Positions 46,780-59,200 of a DNA stretch of 64,000 nucleotides are shown here, piece after piece. Where the stretch lies: contig CAWVNO010002529.1 of NCBI GenBank assembly GCA_963930645.1, forward strand, positions 930,001 through 994,000, written 5' to 3'. Origin of the DNA: Salticus scenicus. Taxonomy: Eukaryota; Arthropoda; Arachnida; Araneae; Salticidae. A program made the position numbers and the translations under genes. The notes beneath the pieces were generated by a model. That model was not told the DNA's origin. It searched no databases and saw nothing but the letters and a program-made list of their open reading frames with translations. Position 1 is the stretch's first letter. Each line of letters opens with the position of its first letter.

Positions 46780-47357
46780 CCTTCCAACGGGCACGCATAT
46801 ATGAGAGATACACTAGTGGTGAATCTCGTTGTATATCTTAAAGTCAGACAGCATTTGGAACACTTATCTTTGGCTATTCACTCAGTATATATTGATCTAT
46901 TTCTAGTTATCTTTTGAACATTGAGACAATGATATGAAGCTGTATATTTGCTATTTGTATTTGAAAAATATGCACGACCGTTCATGTAATGTTTTGTTAT
47001 ATTTGATTTTTTTTTCCCGCTGTTTAAAATGATTTTTGGTTGTTTTTCTTTTAAACATTATTATTTTAAATATTTTTAAAATTAATTAACTTTTAACTTT
47101 GCACTTTTTATTAAAAAATGACAAAACGTCAACTATATTATTTATTTTATTTTATTTTCAAATAATTCCGATGTTTCTTTGATTACTTTATATTGATTTT
47201 GTGCTTTCAGTTTCATTCTTTCAGTTTTTTTTTAATGAATAAAAGTTCCAATAGAATGTTCTTATACATCTTCAAATGGTTATAGTATAATTAAAATATT
47301 ATGTGAAAAATATGCGCAACCTTTCATGTTCGTATAAGCAGCGCGCCCGCTGGAAGT
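46780..47357. mobile_element. piggyBac-like MITE nested in the hAT (578 bp)
   Basis: TTAA flanks (46776-46779 and 47358-47361). The termini are CCTTCCAACGGGCACGC and, inverted, ACTTCCAGCGGGCGCGC. Non-coding. It inserted after the hAT. Confidence 0.75.
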
Positions 47358-47786
47358 TTAAAATTATCTAATATCTTGTACAAAAAAAAAAAACTACTTT
47401 CAAATTTATTTTTTATTGGTGAAAAATCAGTATCAAATTATAACAGATACTAGTTCTTTTTTTTGCAGTAAAGCAGTATAGTGTAACTAGGCTGCAGCCA
47501 GTGATATTTAAGGTCATGTTGTTACAAAGAAGGTTAAATCTGACCTTGACAACAACAGTAACTGACCAATGTAATCCTAGGACACATGATTCATATGGGA
47601 AGTAGTTGAAAGTGGGAGAGGAGTCAATTGCTATACAAAACCTCTTCTTTCTAACCCTGAAGGAAATAATCTTATCTATTTTCATTCTCCCTGCATCTTG
47701 TGATTTTACTGCAGAATTTGCACTGTGATTTTCATTATTCTATAGCTGAAATTTCAGAACTAAATTGATTTATTTTTTCAATCAAA

Positions 47787-49476
47787 ATGAATAAAGGTGG
47801 ACGACCAGCAGATAGTGTATGGCAACATTTTTTAAAAGTGGATGTTGAAGGGAAAAAAGAAAATAACTATGCCAAATGTAAATATTGTGGCAATATCCAA
47901 CTTGTAAAAGCAGACAGAATGAAAAAACACATTTTGTCTTGCCAGTCAGCAAAGATTAACAACAATGCACAACAGTCAATGAAATTGAAAATGTATCAAT
48001 AGTGCCCGAAAAAAAGATGAAACTTCAAGAGCAGCAGTGTTTAGATTCCCACATCTTTAAAACAAGTAAAAATGCAGCAGTAAATTTAAATTTACTTGTC
48101 GCAAAAATTTTTTATGCAAATAATATTGCTTTTACAGCAGCAGAGCATCATACATTTAAGGAATTAATCTCTGCTCTGCGCCTTGTTATACACCACCAAG
48201 TCGTAAAGCGTTAGCTGGAGAGCTTTTAGATAAAGTATCCATTGAAGTAAAAAAATCAAATGGAGAAAAATATTGAAGGCAAGCAAGTCACTCTTATAGA
48301 AGATGGATGGAGTAACATCCACAATGATACCATAATTGCAACATGCATTCATAGTGAGGGAAAATCTTATTATCTGGATGCAGTAGAATCAGGTGCTCAT
48401 ACAAAAAATGCACATTACCATAAAACTGTTTTGGAAGAAGCAATCACAAAAGCAAAAACAGAATTCAATTGTGATGTAAAAGCTGTTGTCACAGATAACG
48501 CTAGAATTATGGAAAAAGCGAAGGAACTTCTTTATGAAGATGATAAGAATTTAGTAGTGTGTGGATGTAGTGCTCATTATTTAAATTTATTAGGACAAGT
48601 TATTAAACCAGTTCAAGTTTTACAAAATATTGTAAAAGTACAGAAATATTTTCGCAACCAACATATACCAAGTGCTGTTTTAAAAGATATTCCAGATTCC
48701 ATTAAACCGCAGTTACCAGGAGACACAAGATGGAAAAGCCAACTAACCTGCATTGAAAGTTTTCATCGCAATAGACAAGCATATCAAAAAATTATTGAAG
48801 AAAATGAGAACCTCATTGACAGAGATATTGCCAATCTTATAAACAACTATAACTTATATAAACAGTCCAAAGATGCTCTCTTACAACTTAAGCTAATTAC
48901 AGATTCATTGGATCATTTACAGAGTGACAATGCAACTATTGATGAAGCATGTTGTATATGGTTGACTTTGCTTGATGTAGAGTGTTTACAACCACACAAC
49001 TCGGAAATTTTAAAACGACTGAACCAAGCCTTGCAACCAACTCATTTTCTAGCTTTCTAGCCTATTTACTAAATCCCAAATACAAAGGAGTAGGTTTATC
49101 AAATATTCAAAAAGAAAGTGCACAGTCACATTTAATTAAAAAATATCCAGAAGTCACCCCCCTTTTAATTGCTTATGAAACTGAAGCACTACCATTTCCT
49201 CCTACATATTTTACTGAATCTGGAAAAAATGTTAATCCAGTTACATGGTGGACTGCAGTAGGAAAATCACTTACACTAAAAGGATATTCCGAAGACTGTT
49301 TGAAATATATTAATCTTCTGTTATCATGCCCTGCAAGCTCAGCATCAATCGAGAGAATGTTCTCAAATTTTGGAGTCATACACTCAAAACTTAGAAATCG
49401 CCTTGGTGTAAATACGGCAGCTAAACTGGTTATGTGTTACCGGATGTTAAGAGGGCCAGTTGAACTAGATTACTAA
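47787..49476 (+). pseudogene. hAT transposase (BED finger, DUF659-like, dimerisation), four frameshifts
   Basis: The ATG at 47787 starts MNKGGRPADSVWQHFLKVD, followed by a BED-type zinc finger (AKCKYCGN...KKHILSC, residues ~30-55). The central part has LIEDGWSNIHNDTIIATCI (first Asp), AVVTDNARIMEKA (second Asp) and VVCGCSAHYLNLL, typical of the DUF659/hAT RNase-H fold. The C-terminus (48982-49476 frame) carries LSCPASSASIERMFSNFGVI (catalytic Glu in S-I-E-R) and KLRNRLGVNTAAKLVMCYR, ending at TAA 49474-49476. Frame changes lie near 47985, 48175, 48275 and 49040. Domain content is complete and spacing is normal, so inactivation is recent relative to the other hATs here. Confidence 0.9.
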
Positions 49477-50402
49477 ATTTGTGCACTTTTTATAATTTGC
49501 TTCTATGTTATTCAAGAATTGTTTTATTTTTTTCTTACTTTAATGAGAAATTTAATGCAACCTGTTTAAATATTAAATTAAAAAAAAAAATTAATCAAAT
49601 TAAAATCATTTGTGCTTTTAACTGTTTCTTAAAGGGTAAAATAGCATGTATAATTATTATCTAAACATTAAATAGTCAAAGAATTTGAAGTATAATTTTG
49701 AATATTGAAGTCATAACAAAAGCTAAATCAAGTTAACGTAAGTCACATTTATTTATATTTCCAAAGAGTTTTTAATATTTCATTGCAATGCATGCACAGA
49801 AATATGCATGGATATATATTATATATATTTTATCTGAAATTCATTTCTCAAATTTTAAGTTTCATGTGCATAAAATTTTACAATATTTTGTACAATTATA
49901 AGAATAGAAACTCATTAATTTTAAGTGTTTTTATTAAAGGGTGTTATTATTAATTAGCATGAGAACTATAATACTTGTAATGTTTAAATTATAATATGTA
50001 GAAATATTTTTCTATAAATTGACATAACAATTTTTTTATTTAATTTGAACAATTAACTTGTTTTAATTAGTGAATGAATTCTACATACTTGGGGGGGGGG
50101 GGGGGAAATGGTAAATATGTACCAAATGAAATAATTGAAATACAGACTTAAGTATAAACAATTAAAATTTTCATATACTTTCAATTACTTAATAAAAGGG
50201 GAAAAAACACAAAATTTAAAAGTAAATATAATTATTAAATGCATTTCTTTTTTTTAATTTATTTATAGTATTTTTATATGTAAGTCTTTGTAGATATGTT
50301 TGATACAGAATTATTCTTATTCTAGCTTTCTACATTAAAGCTTTATAAATAATGACTGGTTGCTTTTATATATTAATACTATATAACTGTAATCACTCTC
50401 TC

Positions 50403-50451
<49 letters not shown>

Positions 50452-50676
50452 GTACAAAATAAAAATTATATATTTTGGGGGGGGGGGGGGAGAGAAAATG
50501 TATACACATATATAATTATAAGAATTATTTTGTAGTTTTTCAAAAATTTTCATCATTTTAATAAAGTATAATTCCATTAAAAAATGTAATTTAAGACAGT
50601 TTAGGACACTGGGGTTTTGGACAGTACGGTAAAAACCATGGTTTTTACCATAGTGTCCGAAACCTTGCCAACCCTG
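49477..50676. other. 3' non-coding part of the hAT
   Basis: It has G-runs (about 50091-50105 and 50475-50490), a (TG)n(TA)n microsatellite at about 50404-50443, and the right terminus with its subterminal motifs. No gene. Confidence 0.6.
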
Positions 50677-50684
50677 GTATAAAC

Positions 50685-51007
50685 ATATATATTATGTAAT
50701 GCTTGAAAGCAAAGAATGAATAGACACTTTAAAAAAATAAATTATTAAAATTGCTTTAAGCAATTCTTGTGAAAGTTACAAAAAATAAAATAAATTGCAA
50801 TATTTTACTTACCTATATGTATAATGCAGGTATTTTCTTTCTTAAATACAAAACAAGTAATTATTTCCATACAATTCAAATATTATATCAAAAGCAATAT
50901 TATAACAAAAACATCATTTTGGCAACTTATATATGCCATTTTGAAAGCTAATCAAATGGTAGATTTTATTGCATCTGTTTACCTCTTCTTTCTTTCCTTT
51001 TCTCTCT

Positions 51008-51045
<38 letters not shown>

Positions 51046-51832
51046 TATTTAAAAAGACAAACAGAAAATAAAGCAGCAAATAATAATACGATAAAGGCAA
51101 ACATGGCTAGTTTGTGGTTATTGTTACTATTGACATAATTACACAGAAGATATGCATATAATGAAAGTAAGTAAGAAATTAATTAAAGTAATTTAATATA
51201 TTGTTTTTTCATATATCCATATTAACACATAATCAGAAACAAATTAATGTTAAATATAATGTGTAATAATTTATAAAAATGTACATTAATACTAAGCATA
51301 ACAATAAAATTCAATTAATGATAATTTTTTCTTTTTTTTAAATAGCGTTCTAGTTAGATGAAAAAAAAAAGTTAGAGATTTGATATTTTGGCTAGCTTTT
51401 AAATTAATTACCATATATTTATCATCAAACTTCAAATAATTAAACTTAAGAAATACATGAACATATATGTATGCGTGAACTATAATCATTAACAAAATTC
51501 TATGATTTTTTGTTTGAAGATGAATAATAATGTACAGAAATCAATTAAATAAACTTTAAGAGGCAGACAATTAAGAAAATTTAAGATTAAAAAAAAAAAA
51601 AAAAAAAAAAAATTTCAAATCTCAGAAGCAAGTCTCAAAGTGGTCATATGCATGAAATTTATTCTTGTACAACATGCTTTAGTTTTTTTTCTACTTTTTA
51701 GGGACAAAATGATCTTTATTTTAATTTTGATATAATGCTGTATCATCATAATTATGAAAGAATGTATTAGGAAGTGTTTTACTTCACCGTGGTGAAGATG
51801 GTAAAAAAAAAAAAAAATCAAAATTTACTGTT
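50685..51832. other. AT-rich non-coding DNA
   Basis: A CT-rich block runs into a ~35-base T-run at about 51001-51044; an A-run lies at 51589-51611. No gene recognised. Confidence 0.45.
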
Positions 51833-52977
51833 TCAAGTATTGCATACAAGTTCTTGCAAATGCTTGGCTTGTAGTAATACTCTTCGATCTGCTGAAAAGA
51901 ATATTTCCAAGCTGTAATATGTAATTGAAAAAGGCATTTGTGGGCACAGTAAACCATTAGCTGAATATTTATACTCCTTGAAATATAACAAAAAGGTGTG
52001 ATCCTCAAGTATTTTTGGACCTACAAGCAGAGCTTTGCCGTCATTGTATGGTGATTTTTTTAGAAAGAATCTAGTCAATACACCAGACACAGAGGCAATT
52101 ACATTTCTGTCTTTTTTCAGAAAACTTGGTTCCTGTTCTTCACTTTCATCAATTATAAGTGCATTTTCATCATCACCGGCAGTCATCTGAGTTAAGGATT
52201 GTGGTGGAGTTCAAATCAATCAAATTATATGTATCATCATCCTGACAATTTTTAGATTTGGTCTTTTTCATGAAATTGTGTACAATCACATTTCTAATTG
52301 CACTCCTGAATTCAGAGGACTCGGGTTGTCTCGAAATCCTCCCCGTCTTCTGATAGAAGAAAATGTATTCTCGATACAATCTTGATTTAGCTTGTTCGTT
52401 AACAAGTATGACAAATTGTCCTTGAGAGCATACCATATTCCTTTGCTTGCATTTATACTTAATATTAAGCCTTGCTTGCATGATGTCCTCACTGTTTTAC
52501 CGTCTGCATTCACAAATTCCCAAATTTTGATCCATGCTGACCATCTTTGCCATTTTAAAACATGATCAGAGTCTTTTGTCGCTGCACAAGCATATTTTTT
52601 TTCGAAGACACACATGATTTTGAGCTCATGCTGTCGAAAATTTTGTCCATTTTAACAAATGTTGCAGTTTCTAAGCATGTGGGGCTTAAACCTAATTTGA
52701 AGTAAACATTCAAACCAGATGCCACTGAATGGCTAAAAACTTGGTGGGTAGCAAAGCTGACTCTCATGCTACCTAAGCCTTTGGCAGATAAATGCCTTTT
52801 TGTTAATTTAGGAGCAATCCTAAATTTTCTGTCTTCCAAGTCCATTTTATTGAAAGCCTCAATGTCCGTCCAAGAAGCAACATGGACAGTATTGTTTTTC
52901 AGGGAATTTTGCCCAGTTCTATTCAATTCTCTGAGAAGAAAAGTGAAATCATTATCATCTGAAGAAAGAATATGCAC
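51833..52977 (-). pseudogene. P-element-type transposase B, C-terminal half, frameshifted
   Basis: Four minus-strand pieces are in order. 52555-52977: HVASWTDIEAFNKMD and RKFRIAPKLTKRHL, then MRVSFATHQVFSHSVASGL, the segment after the P-element's second Asp. 52286-52615: WSAWIKIWEFVNADG and KLNQDCIENTFSSIRRRGG, with the third acidic region. 52173-52481: a following helical part. 51833-52186: SVSGVLTRFFLKKS, near the C-terminus. Motifs differ clearly from transposase A (LNQDCIENTF against LTQDALENVF), so this is another P-like family. The N-terminal half is not upstream on this strand; a matching piece is inverted next to it. Confidence 0.75.
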
Positions 52978-53110
52978 CCTGGTCTTTGGTGAAATGGCAT
53001 TGAAGTCACAAGTGGCCTATAATGCCACTTTGGACAAAATTGATGGATTTGAGTCAGTTGAGGGTGCTAGTCTTGCTTGTATCAATGAATATAACCTTCC
53101 TATTTATTTA
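52925..53110 (+). pseudogene. P-element transposase fragment in inverse orientation
   Basis: On the plus strand this reads LSSEERICTLVFGEMALKSQ and VAYNATLDKIDGFESVEG, the region around the first catalytic Asp of P-element transposases (consensus F-D-E-M, here F-G-E-M, so the Asp is lost). It abuts the start of the minus-strand half at about 52925-52977. Most likely both halves come from one gene broken by an inversion. It is too short to test family identity firmly. Confidence 0.6.
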
Positions 53111-53416
53111 CTTATTTTTCATACAGTATTTTAAATTTTCTTTATTGTTCAAATCATAAAATCTAATTATTCAAATTATTTGCATCATTAAATCTGACAT
53201 AAGCAATGGGACGAGTTCATTCTAACCATTACATCAAGTTTTGCTTCTGTGGTTGGTTTTTTGAGTATGTATATTTTTTTGTGCAGAATTCTTAAATTTT
53301 CTTTGTTTCCATTCTAAAATCCAATTAGGTATAAATTATTAAAATTGTTTCTATTTATTTCTAAGAATGATATATTAAGCAATGTGACCATTTTAAAATA
53401 ATCCTTTTAATAAAAC

Positions 53417-53765
53417 CCCCAGGGGGATACCTTCTTTAGGTATTCAGGGGTTGTCACGTACCCTGGGCCCGAGTGATCTCTTCTTTTCCCTCAAGGAGAA
53501 TACCTCCTTTAGGTATTCAGAGGGTGCCATGAACCCAGGGCCTGAGCGATCTTTTCTTTTCCCTTTCCTTTTATTTTTTATTTAGTTTTTGTTATTGATG
53601 TTACCAATAAGATGGTCTTTTTTTTCGTTCTTTTACTTTTGGTTTTTTGTTTCATGATTTTTCAGTGCCATTGGCTGCTCTTAGGCATTAATCCTCATCA
53701 TCTCTTGACAAATTTTTTAAAAGAAGCTGGTTTTATTATGACATCTGATTTTATTATATACATTG
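53417..53765 (+). mobile_element. Internally deleted LINE copy with two tandem 5' starts
   Basis: Two consecutive 5'-end blocks (53417-53492 and 53493-53568) each contain ATACCTYCTTTAGGTATTCA and GGGCCYGAG-GATCT. After more 5' sequence, a 13-base scrap of ORF1 (CAGTGCCATTGGC, about 53666) joins directly to the end of ORF2 and the beginning of the 3' region (to about 53765). It then meets the opposite-strand ORF1 of the older LINE. Confidence 0.7.
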
Positions 53766-54828
53766 TTCATCTGTGTCCTCTGATGCAGTAGACATTCCGT
53801 CCTCCCCATCAGAAGGATGGAGGCTGATCGTATCATCTTGTTTTGCAACGTTTACTTTATTACTTTTATTTGTAGTAGGAGTGGGCAATTTCATTAGTTT
53901 CTTTTTCTTGATATTGATATGAGAGGGTGAATAAGTTTCTTGATTTGGATGAAGATGACTGTGAAGAGCTAGAAGCCTGATTTGGATTGGATTGTAAGTT
54001 TGGGGAATTCTTTAATTCAGTTACAACTGGAGAGCTAGTATTATGAACAGTGTCAGTTTGGATTGCAATAGACTGATGTTTTTTTTTTGGTAACTATGGC
54101 AGCAGCATATGATTTTCCAACAATGGGTGTTCTTGATTCCACAATTTTCCGCCCCCAGGGGGGTACCTTCTTCAGGTATTCAGGGGGAGTCACGCACCCC
54201 GGGCCCGAGTGATCTTTTTTTCCCTCTCCTTTTGTTTTTTTCCCCCTTCCCTTTTATTTCTTTCACCTTTGGTTTGGTTTATTTTGCTTTTGTTGCCAAT
54301 AAGTTTTTGGTACTTACTTGTTCCTGTTGTTTTGTTCTTTGAAAAAAAAAAAATCTTAAAAAAATTATAAAATTTGAAAAAACCAAAAAAATGAAACTAC
54401 TCACCTTGTTCCATTAACTTTTTTCGTTTCTACTCACCTTGTTTTTACTCACCCTTTTGTTCTCATTTGTTACGCTAAAAACCTTAAAATTACTAATACA
54501 GTAACCAAGCTGAGACCGGTGTAGATGTGGCGCTGGTTATTGGGTTGGCGATTTGGTGAGGGTCTCACGGTAGTCTAGCCTTGGGAGCACACTGGGAGAC
54601 TGGTGCCCTTGGTGAAGGTGAGACAACGGTGACTACTCGAACGAGAAACACCGGACTAACACGACTACCACATGTGATTCCCAATCTGGGTCGACAGTCT
54701 GGTAGCTGGTGAGTGGTTATGGGTGTCCCAGGGAGCGATTCTGAAAACCCTTTGCTTTCCGTCTGTTCAAGAAACGGGCTGACTTGTGGGACTAAGGAAA
54801 CCCTCGAACCTTTTTATTTAATTTAATT

Positions 54829-56190
54829 ATGGCGACAAACAAAGGAAATACGAATAATGCGTCTGGCTCGGGCCAAGCTATTAAAAATTCAAATGAGAAA
54901 TCTTGGGCTGAAAGAATGGAAGAGTTTTCTTCCACGCTTAATGAGAGTAATGTGTTTATAAATTGCGAAGCTAGATTTTTTATAGTAAAGAAGAAAGAAG
55001 GAGATTTCTCAAAAACATCTCCCTTCTTAATACAAAAGGCACTGCAATCTATAATGGGTAATCCAAAATCAGTGAAAAAACTTAGATCAGGGGAATTATT
55101 AATAGAAGTTGAAAATAACAAGCAAGCTAACAGTTTAAAAAAGTGTACTCAATTTGCAAACATTCCTGTCACTGTTGATGTCCATAGAACTCTAAATACT
55201 TGCCGTGGTGTCATTTCTGAATCTGACCTCCAGTTTATACCAGAAGCCGAAATTCTTGAAAACCTCAAAGAGCAAAAAGTTATCGGAGTAAAACGTATAT
55301 CTATATTTCGCGACAATAAACCAATTCCAACTAAACACATAATCTTAACAATAAATTCCCCAAAACTTCCAACATCAATAAAAGCTGGATACCTTGAATG
55401 CCCCATCAGACAATACATACCAAATCCGTTACGCTGCTTCAACTGCCAACGTTTTGGCCATTCTAAAACTTCCTGCCGTGGAAAACAGACATGTGCCCGC
55501 TGCAGTGCCATTGGCCATGATAGTCAAAATTGTGAAGCGACTGTGTGTTGTGTTAATTGTAAAAAAGATCACCCATCATATGCTAAGTCTTGTGAAAAAT
55601 GGAAAATAGAAAAAGAGATTCAAACCATTAAAACAAAACAAAATATATCATACCCAGAAGCCAGAAAAATAGTAGAATCAAGAACACCCATCGTTGGTAA
55701 ATCATATGCTGCTGTTACTTCCACCAAAAAAACTTGTAAAACAATAGCTACACAAACTGACTCTCTAATCAATACCAGCCCACCAGTTGAAACTGTTTCA
55801 CGTAATTCTACAAAAATACCCAATACTAGCTCCCCACTCGAAACTACAGTAAACAATTCCCAAATCTTACAATCCAAACCAAATCAGTCTTCTAACTCTT
55901 CACAGTCCTCTTCATCAAAATCAAGAAATTTAAAGAAAATTCCACAAACTGCTAAAACCTTATTGTCTGAAAAAAGTCTTAACTCTACATCTCTAAAGCA
56001 CTCTAATTCACCCTCTCGTCTCAATATCATCAAGAAAAAGAAGCTAACAAAATTGCCCACTCCCACTACAAATAAAAATAATAAAGGAAATCTTCCAAAA
56101 CAAGATGATATGATCTGCCTCCATCCTTCTGATGGGGAGGACGGTATGTCCACTGCATCAGAGGACAATGACGTGGATGTTATAATCTAA
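54829..56190 (+). CDS. LINE ORF1, gag-like nucleic-acid-binding protein (453 aa)
   Basis: ATG at 54829 opens MATNKGNTNNASGSG, shared with the older copy's ORF1, which supports the start. Residues ~40-190 resemble the N-terminal region of arthropod LINE gag proteins (PRE_C2HC type). Residues ~203-265 hold three zinc knuckles: CFNCQRFGHSKTSC and CARCSAIGHDSQNC (both C-X2-C-X4-H-X4-C) and a variant CVNCKKDHPSYAKSC. The Ser/Thr/Asn/Lys-rich tail is probably disordered, with an acidic end (DGEDGMSTASEDNDVD). It should coat the element RNA and escort it to the target. The frame is intact. An A-run of about 16 bases separates it from ORF2. Confidence 0.9.
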   Translation: MATNKGNTNNASGSGQAIKNSNEKSWAERMEEFSSTLNESNVFINCEARFFIVKKKEGDFSKTSPFLIQKALQSIMGNPKSVKKLRSGELLIEVENNKQANSLKKCTQFANIPVTVDVHRTLNTCRGVISESDLQFIPEAEILENLKEQKVIGVKRISIFRDNKPIPTKHIILTINSPKLPTSIKAGYLECPIRQYIPNPLRCFNCQRFGHSKTSCRGKQTCARCSAIGHDSQNCEATVCCVNCKKDHPSYAKSCEKWKIEKEIQTIKTKQNISYPEARKIVESRTPIVGKSYAAVTSTKKTCKTIATQTDSLINTSPPVETVSRNSTKIPNTSSPLETTVNNSQILQSKPNQSSNSSQSSSSKSRNLKKIPQTAKTLLSEKSLNSTSLKHSNSPSRLNIIKKKKLTKLPTPTTNKNNKGNLPKQDDMICLHPSDGEDGMSTASEDNDVDVII

Positions 56191-56206
56191 AAAAAAAAAA
56201 AAAAGT

Positions 56207-59200
56207 ATGACCAATTTCGTTTCATGGAATTGCCGAGGTTTTATTAATAAACGAGATGAAATCAGAGATACATATTATCTCTGATCATCGACCTATTTGC
56301 TTTGCCTTCCAAGAAACACACCTAAGACAACATGACAATGTTAAAATCCGTGGCTACCGGTGTTTCAGAAAAGATTTTACACTTTCTGACAGAGCTACAG
56401 GTGGTGTAGCTCTTTTAATTTCAAATAATGTTCCACATTCTAATATCATTTTAAATACAGACATCCAGGCTATTGCTGTTCAGATCCATATACACATGCT
56501 TATCACCATCTGCGCCGTTTACTTACCACCAAATATGACTGTTCGACAATGTGACCTCAATAGGCTTATTTTGCAGTTACCGACTCCTTTTTTAATTCTT
56601 GGTGATTTTAATGGACACAACCAACTTTGGGGTAGTCCTGATATTAATCCTCGAGGACAAATTATTGAAGACCTAATCACTGATAATAATTTATGTATTT
56701 TAAATAACGGTGACAACACATATTTTCATGAACCTTCCAGAACTTTTCATGCTATAGACTTGGCCATCTGCTCTCCAACTTTGTATCCTTATTTTAATTT
56801 CTTTGTGAGTAACGACCTTCATAATAGCGACCATTTTCCTCTATTTTTATCTTTTTATACTTTTAATGATCATCATCCTATAAATCCACATTATATTTAT
56901 GACAAGGCCAACTGGGCTACTTTCACTATAAATGCAACTATCACATATGAAATGATCGAGGGTGATATCAACAGAGCAATCACTGATGTTACAAACTGTA
57001 TTATGAATGCAGCTGATATTGCTATTCCAAAATCCTCTGGACGTCTGAGTAAACATTCAAAGCCATGGTGGAATGATGAATGCAATAATGCAAAAAGACA
57101 GCAACAAAAAGCTTGGGGAATTTTTAGGAGGTACCCGACTACTGCTAATTATATCGCATTCAAAAAAGCAAGGGCAGCCGCACGAAGAATCCGCAGAATC
57201 TCCCAAAAAAATTCCTGGATTAAATATGTGTCCAGCATTACCTCTAATGTAAGCAGTAAACATCTTTGGCATTGTGTCAAGAAAGCAATGGGAATATATT
57301 CTAATCAAAGTATTTCGTTTTTAAATGATAATGGCCAAACTATAACTTCTACTAAAAATATTGCAGACACCATTGGTAAAACCTTATCTCACATCTCCAG
57401 TTCTAATTCATATTCCGAACCTTTTTTGTCTCATAAACATAATTCTGAACGATCATCAATCAATTTTCACTCCCGCTCTTCACCAGACTATAATAGACCT
57501 TTTACAGATAATGAATTAAAAAATAGTTTGAAATATTGCCATAACTCTGCTCCCGGACCTGATGGTGTTACCTATATTATGATTAAACATTTATCAAAAC
57601 AGTCTCTCAATAATCTCCTTCATCTTTACAATAGGATCTGGACTGAAAATATTTTCCCTGTTGCTTGGCACGATGCTATTGTTATTCCTTTTCCTAAGCC
57701 AGGTAAAGATGCTACTGATCCCAAAAATTATAGACCCATTGCCCTCACAAGCTGTCTATGTAAGCTGCTAGAAAAGATGGTAAATACTAGGCTTGTTTTC
57801 ATTTTAGAAAAAAATAACTTGATTTCTCCATGGCAAAGTGGTTTTCGACGGGGCCGCTCAACGGTTGACAATATCTTATTACTGGAGACTAATATTCGAA
57901 AAGCTAATGTGAGACGTAACCATTTGGTTTCAATTTTTTTCGATATAGAAAAAGCTTATGACAGGACATGGCGCTATGGTATTTTAAAAGATCTTTTTAA
58001 TTTGGACTTTAGAGGAAATCTCCCCATTTTCATTCAAAACTTTTTAAGAGTCAGACGCTTTCAAATTCGTATAGGATCAGTTTATTCAGATTATTATTTT
58101 CAGGAGGAAGGTGTGCCTCAAGGCAGTGTTTTGAGCGTTACACTTTTTTCTTTAAAAATAAATGATATTTTAAAACAGTTGCCACCAAGTGTACATGGAA
58201 GCTTATATGTTGACGACCTGCAAATTTCTTGCCAGGGAAATGACATGCGCTTCATAGAACGCCAATTACAACTTGCTATAAACAATATCATTAAATGGAC
58301 AAATAAAAATGGTTTTAAATTCTCAACTGACAAAACACAATGTGTGCATTTTTGTCGTAAACGAGGTCTTCATCCAGATCCTCAGATTTTGATGAATAAC
58401 AGGCCAATTTCAGTTGTTGACACTGCTCGATTTCTGGGTGTTATATTTGACAGAAAATTGACTTTTATTCCACATATTTCATATTTAAGAACTAAATGTG
58501 ATAAAGCACTAAATATTTTAAAAGTCCTTTCTAATACTTCTTGGGGAGCAGACCGTCCATCGCTACTCAAAATATATCGTGCTACTATTCGCTCCAAACT
58601 AGATTATGCTTGCCAGGTTTATGGATCAGCAGCTCATTCTTACCTCAAAAAACTGGACACAACACACCACAGTGCACTTAGAATTTGCTCAGGAGCATTC
58701 CGGACCAGTCCTGTTTTTAGTTTATATGCTGACTGTGTGGAGCCTTCTCTCACTGATATAAGACAAAGACTTTCACATGAATTGTACTATCGCATCCTTT
58801 CACATCCTAATCATCCACTTCACTCACATTTAAATGACAACAATCATAATCTTTATGTGAATCGGCCATCTTGCATCCCTCATTTTTCTCTTAGGATTAA
58901 GAACTTTCTTGTGGGCACTTCTCATATTCATACCAAAGTTCGTCCCCGTTCTTTTTTAATCATGACGCCTTGGAATTTCCAAGTTATTTCTTGTCTTCAT
59001 CCATTTAAGGGATTTGACAAATCTAACACAGATGCTTCCATTTTTCAAGCACTTTTCTCATCTCATCGCTCTGCCTACAAAGACTATATTGAAATTTATA
59101 CTGATGGCTCCAAAACAACTAATAAAGTCGGTTGTGGTATTATCATTGGTAATACAACGTTTAGCTATCAACTCCCTAATTCTTTTTCCATCTTCTCTGC

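Larger units (their letters stand above)
45868..50676 (+). mobile_element. hAT element with perfect 8-bp target duplication (4809 bp)
   Basis: Ends CAGGGTTGGGGTTTAGGACA and CCGAAACCTTGCCAACCCTG are imperfectly inverted. GTATAAAC is duplicated exactly (45860-45867 and 50677-50684). Subterminal GGTTTTTACC/TTTTGGACAG motifs recur at both ends. It holds a near-complete transposase gene (47787-49476) and, in its left part, a piggyBac-like MITE. It lies between two unrelated P-element pseudogenes. Confidence 0.95.

Noticed and set aside
55149..56168. Minus-strand frames of 85-120 codons opposite LINE ORF1
   Set aside because: Antisense shadows of the ORF1 coding sequence with no independent motif.
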